A stretch of 64,000 bases of DNA from the NCBI GenBank assembly GCA_039720395.1, contig CM077831.1, positions 7,862,333 through 7,926,332 on the forward strand. The letters run 5' to 3'. The DNA comes from Liquidambar formosana. Lineage: Eukaryota; Streptophyta; Magnoliopsida; Saxifragales; Altingiaceae. Positions 21,872-31,842 of the stretch are shown in pieces; within the stretch, counting starts at the first letter, position 1; each line of letters opens with the position of its first letter. The position numbers were made by a program, and so were the translations under genes. The notes under the pieces are model-generated. The model ran no database searches and was not told the origin of the DNA. It saw only the letters and a list, made by a program, of their open reading frames with translations.

Positions 21872-24800
21872 TGTTGGGAATCACACTAGGGAGGAAAACT
21901 ACAAAGGTGGAATTAAAATTTTCCTACGATTCCCAAACCCATGAATCTTAATTATGCTTAATACAAAACAAAAACCCTAACTAGAAGAGGGTAGAATTAC
22001 TTACAGTTTGATATGGTCTTCTCCTTTATGCTCCAAGCTTTTTCTTCTCCTTTTTGCTCCAAGCTTTGTCTTCGGACAGCAATGAATGAGCAGCCCAAGT
22101 GTGCTGCCTCCAACGGTATCCACACCTAGCTAGAGCTTGTTGTCCTTTCCTTCTTCTTCCTTATGGTTGCTAGAGGTGGAGAAGAGGGAGAGAGAGAGAG
22201 GGAGAGCTGTAATTTTTCCAGCCAGCCTTTGGGAGAATGAATTGTCCTCTTGTGATCCCCATATAATGGGCATTATATAGCCCATTAATAGGGCCGGCCA
22301 TAGGGGGATTCCTAACCCTAGTGGAATTTGTGTAATTACTCTTAATTACATAATTGGCCCACTAGTTTGCATCAAATACAAATTAGCCCCTAAAGAACTT
22401 TTCTTTAATCACTTATACCCTTTGTCTCATAGACAATCAAGCTCTCTTAGCATGATCAGTGTGTAACCCATTGGATTCACATCATCAAGTAGTAGGAACA
22501 GCACAAGTTGTACACAATGGAACACTTTCCATTAAGGGTCTAATTGAAACTCCTTTCAATTCCCTAATTGATTAAAACTCATTTATATCAATTAGGGCTT
22601 CTACTAACCATGAGTAACACCTAGCATATGGCTCATGGTGTGGTCCTTAATGAGGTGAATAGTCATTTACAAAGAACCCTTCTGTTATAGTTTATAGGTT
22701 ACAATTCCATCCTTCCATCAACACAATGTCTCCAATTGAACTAATAGGACATGGAAGTTTGTCAAGTCCCTAGTTCAATTACTTTATACTCATTCATTAA
22801 TATCAACTCAATGATGAACTTATGGAAACTCCTTTCCATATTCATTCTACCATGGGCCCATGGATTTAATGAGTTATATTCAATGAATGCTATATGAGAC
22901 ATTCACTCCCTTTTTCCTGAGAGTGATGGATTCCTTGTTGATCACTCATATGCCTTCACACACATAGCAGAAGGGCCAATGAACACCCTTACAGACCCCT
23001 GAATAGGATCTGCACTTAGTGTTATCAAACTTCTAAAGCTACATGCATAAGACAACCATGGTGTCTCAAATCTAAGGATTACTTTTACCACTATAACAAT
23101 GAGAAACTGATTGATAGGCAGGTTAAAACTCCATTCGGTTTATCTCATATCTTTGGTCACATTCAGTGTACCTATTCTTATAACAGGCACCCACTTGTTG
23201 GTTGTAGTGTCTCCACACAAATAGCTTGAGACTATCTATCCTCCTATCGAGTCAACCTAACAAGTGCCAGTCCTATGGTTCATTACTGTCCATCATAGTG
23301 AACCTTCAACTAAGAATGTGTCACACCCCATTTTTGCACCACCTTACTAGGACTCATCATTTCATGCATGTTTTTGTTTGGTTTTTGAGTCTAGTCACTT
23401 GCATTAGTTTTCTAGAGTCACAAGGACAATGGATATGAATTTTGGTTCAAATTGGAGTTGATCTTGAGGGATAATAAGAGCTTTTGTGACTTGAGGGGCA
23501 TAATCGTCTTTTAAGTCCCAAACTTTTCATTTGACCTTGGAATGATCTCCAAATTGTCAATTGGAGTTCATATGGATGCATATGAGGTACTTAAGTCCCG
23601 TGGCCCTGATGATGAGTTTAGTGTGGTTATTTACGGATTATCCTTAAAGAATTAGTGCGAATCACAGCATGAGATTTTTGGTTAAAATGAAAAGAAAATT
23701 ATTTTATTAAATTAGCCATTTTTATCATGACACTAACACGTGTACGTATGTGATGAGTGTGTGTACGCACATACGATACATGTGCATGCGTGTTAGCGGT
23801 CAGTCTCCCAATTTTTATAAAAGACAATTTCCTTTTCCTATTCAGATTAGAAGTCTTTTATCATTATAAAATACCTTTTGATTATTCTCCAAGGAAACCT
23901 AGTCCAGGAAGGAAAGGGAAACTCCAGATTTCAGCTATAAATACTCTCTTAATGTCTCAAAACAAGGGAGAGGAGAAGAGGGTTTGGAGGGAGTGAAATT
24001 CGTCATAATTCAGCAGTAGATTTTCTGAAAACCAGCAGTCGTATTTTAATCATAACTTTTTCATCCGAAGTCAGAATTTGATGACATTGGTCTTGTTAGA
24101 AAGATAATTCAATTCTCTACAACTTTGTATTTCACAAGCTTTGTCCAAATCCAACGTTTTCATACCCAAAAACGCGATTGAAGTTGCTGCTGCTGCAAAG
24201 TGACGAAAATCACTTTTCTTTTCTCTTGTTCTCTTTTTGTTTTCTATTTCTTTTCAAAGTTGAGTGAGTTTTGATCTCTTTGCTGTGATACCACTTTGAC
24301 AAAGAGGAGGATTCGTGTTGGTTTGATTCACTCTAAAGACCTGAGGAGCCACGAACAATTACAAACACAAGGAAGGTCCTTCCTAAGGTATTCTCCTTCT
24401 CTATTCAAGCTTAAACTAGGTTTTCATATGGGTTAGGCTTATTACATGTTAAAGGTAACTTTTTTATCATGTATTAACACTCTAGCTAGTTAATATACAT
24501 GGAATATCTATTGTTTATCTACTGTTTAGCATGCTTTAGGGCTGTCCTTTAGGTTTTTAATGCATAGTTATGATTCTTGTGCTCCTGTTTGTCCTTGTGC
24601 TAGGATTAGTGTCATTGCATGTTAGAGTTAGGATTTTCATCATGTTATATTGCTTTAGTTAGTTAATATGCATGATTTAATTTCTGTTTAGTTTGGTTTT
24701 AGCATGATTAAAGTATGTTTTGTATGTTTTTAAGCATATTTGTGAGTTTAGGGTTTTAGAGTCATTGTTTCGTGTTTGTTTTCATATAGCATGATAAAGT

Positions 24801-26163
24801 AGACTTTTTTATTGGTTTTTCTTCGTGTTTGCTGTATATGTTTTTCATATGGAGTAAACATGATAGTTTTGCATGCATATTAGTATGTTTTAGGGTTTTT
24901 ATGCATGATATGGTTCTAGGAATATGTTAGGACTTATTATTGTTCGCTGTTTTTGCTATTGGCATGCTTAGTGGATGATTTTAGGTCATAATACTATTCT
25001 GTCCAGATTTGCATGTTAGTGTTTTCGCATGGTTTTGAGCACTTGTAAGGGTGCAAATAGGTGTGGTATTTGTCCTATGGCAAATAGGGCTGCTTATGTC
25101 TGAAATAGCTAATGTTTGGAGTAATTGCGCTCAGGTAAGTGGGTGTGAAGGTGCCCCAATTCACCTTTCTTCCTTATCCCTTCTCTTCTCCCTATTTAGG
25201 GTTAATTTTTAACATGATCCTATGGTTTAATTAGAGGTTTCCTTCATAAACAAAATTCTGGTTTTTATTAAGGTTTCCATTTTGTGGATTTCTTTCCTAA
25301 AATCAAACTTTCTATCAATTCTCTTTTGATCAAATAAGGAAACCTAGGGTTTTTACCATAGGTTTGTATTAGGATTTAACCTTAGTTCTAATCGAACTAC
25401 GTGGACTTTGATCCATGTATTTCGTTGCATGGTACGTAGGCGCTCTTCATGAGGCTCAAGTCCGTTCTAGGATCCAAGCATCCTAGGTTTATTTTTGTTT
25501 TGTTTTCTTTTTTCTTTTTTCTGTTTTTATTTGCTTATTATGCATGGATGGATGAATGAAATATATGATATGCATGCAATTCTTGTGATGATATACTTGC
25601 TGATTTTTGTATGGAAAGATCTTGATTTAGCCCAAATGAACGGAGAGACCGAAAGGGTGACATGGGTGCCTATAGGCTTTGCCTAGAACCTTCCCATGTC
25701 ATAACTTAGCCTCCGAATCCCCGATTTCTTTGGTTTTCAAAAGATTGGTTTTTGCCTTTCCTTTTTTATGGAGTCATTCAAATTGTTTTCCTAAAACAAA
25801 CTATTTTTAGGGTTTTCCTTGTTTCCTTTAAAAAATAAGGTGGCGACTCCTTTCCTTTTTCTTTTTCAAACCCATTTTCTTTCAATCCCTTGTGGGCCCA
25901 ATTTCCGGGGTTCACAGAATGATTTAGGAGTTTAGTACAGAGATATATTTAGAGTCTTAAAATTACAACCCTTTGTAATTTCATATTCTCAACTCTAACT
26001 CCATGGACATATTATGTAAATATAAATGATGCATATAAACATAATAGAATAAGTCCTTTTATTAAATCAATAATAAATGTGACATATATAAATGAAATCA
26101 ATTGATTGTTCCTAATCCCTAAACAATCATCTCTATGATTGGCTCTAGGGCATAATCCCAACA
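21872..26163 (-). repeat. 5' LTR of copia copy 3, split by a solo LTR
   Basis: The LTR pieces are 21872-23318 and 25917-26163; GAATG is duplicated at the break (23314-23318 and 25917-25921). It starts TGTTGGGAATC beside the PBS and ends ATCCCAACA. It is homologous to the reverse complement of 27161-28816. Confidence 0.88.
23319..25916 (+). repeat. solo LTR of a divergent Tat-family element, with 5-bp target duplication
   Basis: It starts TGTCACACCCC and ends GGGTTCACA (2598 bp), flanked by GAATG on both sides. A TATA box is at 23936-23943. Where the related LTRs have the 80-bp GC palindrome it has a different imperfect inverted repeat (23734-23795; outer arms TAACACG and CGTGTTA). It lacks the 182-bp repeats and the 3'-end duplication, so it is an older subfamily. 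Confidence 0.92.
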
Positions 26164-26511
26164 GGAAGAAAATGTATTTGATTTGAGGTAAGAACACCTT
26201 TGAAGTGTAAAAGAATTTTGTTTAAACAAAGTGAAAGTGAAGCTTTATTATTCTTAATCTCAATTGAAAGGAGATCCTACATAGAATGATGGTGTTTGAA
26301 AAATTGACTTGATTAAGATAACGCTTTTTAGAAAGAGGGCACGCGCCTTTTTTATGAAAAGAATTTGTTCGAGTCATTTTTGGAATAAACTCGTCAATTG
26401 AAAACAATACTCATGTCAACAACTTGCTTGTTGGCAAGAGGTTCTTTTTAAATCAAAAATCTTTATTTGATAAAGATGGTAATGTTGTCAGAAATGATTT
26501 GAGGACAATGG
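26164..26511. repeat. old dispersed repeat, left half of the copia copy 2 insertion site
   Basis: From about 26277, together with 49376-49475, this matches 57448-57750, which has no copia insertion. It is non-coding as far as I can see and is probably part of an older gypsy element, but I cannot assign it. Confidence 0.7.
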
Positions 26512-27160
26512 TGTTGGGAATCTAACTAGGGAGGAAAACATACAAAGGCAGAATTAAAATTTTCCTACGATTCCCAAACCCATGAATCTGATTATGCATA
26601 ATACAAAAACAATAACCTAACTACCAAGAGAGTTAGGGTTACTTTCAGTTGATGAATGTCTTCCCCTTTATGCTCCAAGCTTTGTCTTCTCATTTTTGCT
26701 CCAAGCATGTACTCCGGGCAGCAATGAATGAGCAGTCCAAGTGTACTGCCTCCAACGGTATCCACACCTAGCTTGAACTTGAAGTCCTTTCCTTCTTCTT
26801 CCTTGTTGTTGCTAGAGGTGGAGAAGAAAGAGAGAGAGAGAGAGAAAGAGAGCCTCAAAGAAAATTTCGGCCAGCCCTTGGGAGTCTCCAAATTGTGATT
26901 CAAGTGATGATGTCATCACATCATAAAAGGCTATTTAAAGCCTCCAACTAGGGCCGGGCAAGGGGGGATTCCAAACCCTAATGGGTTTTGTGTAATTACT
27001 CCTAATTACACAATAACCCCTCTAATTTGTATCAAATACAAACTAAGTCCTTAAAGAACTATTCTTTATTCACTTATACCCTTTCTCTCATAGACAATCA
27101 AGCTCTCTTCGCATGATCAGTGTGTGACCCATTGGGTTGACATCACCAAGTAGTAGGTAC
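26512..27160 (-). repeat. 3' LTR of copia copy 2, distal piece
   Basis: It begins TGTTGGGAATC and is broken at 27160 by copy 1. The rest of this LTR is 37178-38237. The 5-bp GGTAC duplication spans the break. Confidence 0.9.
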
Positions 27161-28816
27161 TGTTAGAGTTATGCCCTAGAGCTAATCATAGAGATGATTG
27201 TTTAGGGATAAAGGAACAATCATTTGATTTCATTTATGTATGTCACATTTATTATTGATTTAATAAAAGGGCTTATTCTATTATGTTTGTATGCATCATT
27301 TATATTTACATAATATGTCCAAGGAGTTAGAGTTGAGAATATTGAATTACAAAGAGTTGTAATTATAAGACTGTAAATATATCTCTGTACTAAACTCCTA
27401 AATCATTCCTAGTTGAAGGTTCACTATGATGGACAGTAATGAACCATAGGACTAGCACTTGTTAGGTTGACTCTATAGGAGGATAGCTGGTCTCAAGCTA
27501 TTTGTGTGGAGACACTACAACCAACAGGTGGGTGCCTGTTAATAGAATAGGTACACTGAATGTGACCAAAGATTTGAGATAAACTGAATGGAGTTTTAAC
27601 CTGCCTGTCAATCAGTTTCTCAATGTTATAGTCGTACAAGTAATCCTTAGACCTGAGACACCATAGTTACCTTATGCATGTAGCTTTAGAAGTTTGATAA
27701 CACTAAGTGCAGATTCTATTCATGGGTCTGTAAAGGTGTTCATTGGCCCTATTGCTATATGTATGAAGGCATATGAGTGATCGACAAGGAATCCATTACT
27801 CTCAGGAAAAAGAGAGAGAATGTCTCATATATCATTCATGATATAACTCATTCAGTCCATGGCCATGGCAGTGTGAATATGGAAAGGAGTTTCCATAAGT
27901 TCATCATTGAGTTGATATTTATGAATGAGTATAAAGTAATTGAACTAGGGACTTGACAGACTTCCATGTCCTATTAGTTCAATTGGAGACATTGTGTAAA
28001 TGGAAGGATGCAATTGTAACCTATAAACTATAACAGAAGGGTTCTTTGATAGATACATATTCACTTCATTAAGGACGACACCATGAACCATATGCTAGGT
28101 GTTATTCATGGTTAGTAGAAGCCCTAATTGATATAAGTGAGTTATAATCAATTAGGGAATTGAAAGGAGTTCCAATTAGACCCTAAATGGAAAGAGTTCC
28201 ATTGTGCACACCTCGTGCTATTCCTACTACTTGATGATGTGAACCCAATGGGTCACACACTGATCATACAAGATGAGCTTTAAAGTCTATGAGAGAAAGG
28301 GTATGAGTGCATAAAGAATAGTTCTTTGAGGCCTATTTATATTTGATATAATTTATAGGGGTTATTGTGCAATTTAGAGAAATTGCATCACACCCTAATA
28401 GGGTTTCACCCTATGGCCGGCCCCCCCTAGTGTGGACTATATAAGTCACACTTTATGATGTGTGACATCATCACAAGTTGAAATCCCAAGGGGCTGTCCA
28501 GATTTTCCAGCCTCCCTCTCTCTCTCTCCTCTCTTCTCCTTCACTAGCAACAACAAGGAAAAGGTGGAAAGGACTTGAAGCTCTAGCTAGGTGTGGATAC
28601 CGTTGGAGGCAGCACACTTGGGCTGCTCATTCACCGCTGTCCAGAATCAAAGCTTGGAGCAAAAAGGAGAAGACAAAAATTCTGTAAGTGGTCTAACCCT
28701 CTTCATAGTTAGGGTTTGATTTTGTATATGCATAGTTAGATTCATGGGCTGTGGAATCAAAGGGAAAATTTTTATATTCCGCACTTCTATTTTTCCCTCT
28801 TGTATGATTCCCAACA
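27161..28816 (+). repeat. 5' LTR of copia copy 1
   Basis: It starts TGTTAGAGTTATGCCCTAG and ends GATTCCCAACA. A likely TATA box (ACTATATAAG) is near 28437-28446, a pyrimidine-rich TC run follows at about 28508-28530, and the PBS lies one base after the end. The 69-aa ORF at 28478-28687 is only LTR sequence. Confidence 0.95.
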
Positions 28817-28817
28817 G

Positions 28818-28830
28818 TGGTATCAGAGCC
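28818..28830 (+). other. primer-binding site, initiator tRNA-Met
   Basis: TGGTATCAGAGCC begins one base after the LTR. This is the standard plant copia PBS, complementary to the 3' end of initiator tRNA-Met. The same site is at 47732-47744 in copy 2, and with an extra base at 21858-21871 in copy 3. Confidence 0.95.
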
Positions 28831-31800
28831 ATGATTATGCATAATACAAAATACATATGGGCTGGAATTTATGGTGTAGTTGAATGATTCAAAAATCTGG
28901 AGAATTTTTACTGCAGAATTGTTCTTCTCTCTGGCCGAACCTAGGGTTTGGAACCCTAGGTCTATTCTTCTTCTACTCCTCTTCTAAATCATGGTTAAGG
29001 GTAACCATTGATGCAAAGGTTGTATAGGGTTTGAATTGGAAGAAGAAGAAAAAGGAAAACTGGGTTTTCTGAAGAGGGTCGAATCTGGGTTTTAGAACCC
29101 AGAGGTTCTTGCAATTAAATTCAATCAAAGCTTCTGTATTTTTGATGCAAATCCATTGTAGGATCATTATATATCATGTGTATATGATTTTCTTTAAGTT
29201 TCAAAAAGGTTTTGATGGAAAAAGATTCAAAAAGTTTGAAAATTTTTCATGAACAGCATAGCAGATTTTCTCTGCAGAAAAGTCATCAATGGAGTTTTGA
29301 TTAGAACTTGAGTTAGGGAACTCCAAATTGCATGAAACCAATTGCATTAGTTTCCTAAGACATGTAGGATACTGGGAAAATTCGTTTGGTAGCCTAATTC
29401 ATTCATCTTGCTGGGTTTTAAATCAATTTCTGACCATGGACAGTATGCTGTCAAATTCTGGGCAGCATACTGTTGTTTTAATTGTTTAGAACAATTGGTG
29501 ATGATTCGATCATCCAAACCTCTTCTAGAAGCTTAGTATTTCATGTAGGGACATGATACAAAAGCTGGTTTCAATGGAGGAGTCGAATTGATAAGGATTT
29601 AGAAGCTATTGCGACCTTCAAGGTCTGCAACAATGGCTCCAGCAGTGGGTTTTGGAAACCCTGATTGTTCTCGATGATGGCAGCCACTTCCACCACTTCT
29701 CACGTGTCCAGAGGCTTGTCCCACACCCCTAGGATGTTCTCCCATGGCTGCCCATGGCCTCCCACAGTCGTTGGTGGCCATGGCAGCCTAGCCAAGCTCA
29801 GGCAGCCTCCTGGTAGTGACGGCTGCATAGAGTTAAGGATGAAACCCTAATTTTGAGTTAATGATGAAACCCTAATTTCATTATGGCATTAATTAAAACC
29901 CTAATTGGAATATTAATTACCTTAATTGAGAGTTAATGATTGGTCATTAAATGACCAATCATGGTTATTAATTGTTAGGGCATAATTAATACCATAAATG
30001 ATGTCTAGGGTTAGGGTTTTGGAAACCCTAATTAGTGTAATTAATTAAGGGTAATTAATACCCTATTTGGCATTAATTAAACCCTTATCCCTTTTATTAA
30101 ATACCATATGAACCTAGGGTTTTAATGATTGGACATTAAATGACCAATCATAAGGAATTTAATGATTAGGGCTTGCATTTAGGGTTTAGGGTTATGCGTT
30201 TAGGGTTTAGGGTTTTAGGAAACCCTAATACACTAATTCATCATTTAAATGATTTTATTTAATTCCCATGTTAATTATTTAATTAATATTGATTAATTTT
30301 ATAATGTTTTAAATGGTTTAAAATACAATTGGGGATTAAATTAAAATCTGGAAATTCTTAATTAAATGAAATTGATTTGTTTAATTAAGGAAACCCTAAT
30401 ATTGGATATTAGAGTTATTTTAGGAAACTTTATATGTTTAAATTAATTTGATTAATTGGAACTAAAATGTCTTAAATGTTAAGACTTTATTTAATTCTGG
30501 ATATTTTTGTTAATACCTAATAAGATTAGGATGCATTAATGAGATTAATGTAAATCATTCAAGAGAATTACCATAATGCCCATATGTTTTAATGCTTACA
30601 GTTTTTCTTTACATTATGCAATGAGATTGTATGTATGTGTTTGGATGATGATTATGGACTATACCCTTTAAACCAATTGTGATTGGCCGTCTTATGAATG
30701 GGATGTTATTATTTACAAGAGTTGTAATTTTATTAAGGTGATGTAATTTATTTGGGGCTTGCATGCCAGCTTCCCTCTCCCTCTCTCTCTATCATTCTCT
30801 TATGTACCCCACATTCCCCTTATGTATCCCTTTCTTTAAATTATGTAAATGTTATGTAATCGAGAGCGCACTAAGGAGCATGGTGGACCCAAAGGAGCAT
30901 AATAGAGCCCAACAAGCCAATGGTGGAGACCATCAAGCCAAGGGAGCAGATTGAAGGACTTGAAAGCTTAGAGAAGTGTTTCAAGACAGCATGCATGTTT
31001 CGAATGTGTTATTTTACGATCACCTACACCCACTTTAGACCTTGGATTCAATCTATTGGCTTGGATTGAATTCTCTCAAAGTCCATAATCATCATAGTGG
31101 GAGCTTTTAATGAGATTAATAGTGATAGCTCCAAATCCATAGATCGTTATATGTCTCTTCTTAGGGACTAATATCGATAAGTGGATTATTATTATTTTAT
31201 GCTGTTCAATTTTTATTTATATGCATGAGATGTATGTTAATTTGATGAGACCCTTAAAAACCCCTCTATTTTAATATTAAGTTGGAAATGGAGAATACAT
31301 TAGGGAATGGATTCTTCATTGCCTTCCATCATTATAGGATCATCTAACGTCCCTTAATGTGGGTACCTGGCTGCAGACATGTAGGAGCTACCCATATTAA
31401 AGACATTACTTGAAACTATCACATATGTAGATATCATGGGGTGCCTAAGCTTGTATATACCAAGAAACTAACATGTGAGGTATATATTTGGTGAAACATA
31501 CCTGTGTGAATGATGGGCTTAACTTAACTAGGGAAGTATTCCAAGAAACTAACATGTGAGGAGTATGTACCCTAGAGGCAAAACGATTGGAATTTGCTTA
31601 TGAAGCAATAGACAAAGAGTTGTCTTCTTACTGTGGGTTAGAAGTCAAGAAACTAACATGTGAGGCTTCTAGGTCACAGTGGGACCCCAATCCCCATTAG
31701 GAATGAGATTCCCGAATTCCATTAGAGGGTGTATGGAATTTGATAAAATAGTGGGAGGTACCATATGATTAAAGACCCGATCATTATGGATTAAAAATGA

Positions 31801-31842
31801 AATCTAATTTTCTGTTTAATTTTCTGTATGTAGATCACCGTA
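28831..31842 (+). other. 3-kb leader of copia copy 1 (no gene)
   Basis: Unusually long for a copia leader. It holds two CCAAT-type palindromes (29936-29962 and 30125-30151), TTTAGGG doublets at about 30180-30192 and 30199-30214, and the triple stem-loop at 31450-31682. The short ORFs seen are not conserved in copies 2 and 3 except one overlapping 30763-30954, which has no recognised domain. Confidence 0.8.
31450..31682 (+). promoter_or_regulatory. triple stem-loop with a common loop, upstream of gag
   Basis: The 20-mer CAAGAAACTAACATGTGAGG occurs at 31461-31480, 31542-31561 and 31646-31665. Each copy is bracketed by its own complementary arms: 31453-31461 with 31479-31487; 31531-31542 with 31560-31571 (two mismatches); 31630-31646 with 31664-31680 (one mismatch over 17). 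Only the loop is shared. Copies 2 and 3 have the same three structures with G-U changes that keep pairing. Probably an RNA element of the genomic transcript; its role is unknown. Confidence 0.75.

Larger units (their letters stand above)
16731..26163 (-). mobile_element. copia copy 3, decayed and truncated, with nested solo LTR
   Basis: From right to left on the minus strand: 5' LTR (21872-26163, split by a gypsy solo LTR), initiator-tRNA-Met PBS (21858-21871, one extra base), a ~3.6-kb leader, gag starting at 18243, and protease and integrase remnants. It is cut at 16731 by the gypsy LTR. RT, RNase H and the 3' LTR are not in the window. The LTR ends TGTTGGG and CCCAACA match copy 1. Confidence 0.85.

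Noticed and set aside
28478..28687. 69-aa ORF repeated exactly at 36834-37043
   Set aside because: It lies in the two copia LTRs, near the transcription start. The repetition reflects LTR duplication, not protein conservation.
30180..30214. TTTAGGG doublets resembling telomere repeats
   Set aside because: Only two units in a row, in a leader rich in AGGGTTT phrases. Not an interstitial telomere array.
30763..30954. Short ORF in the copia leader, similar to ORFs at 19142-19339 and 44965-45162
   Set aside because: It is partly shared by all three copies, but the leader as a whole is homologous, the peptides lack a domain and nothing shows selection on the protein. Worth a dN/dS test, not a gene call.
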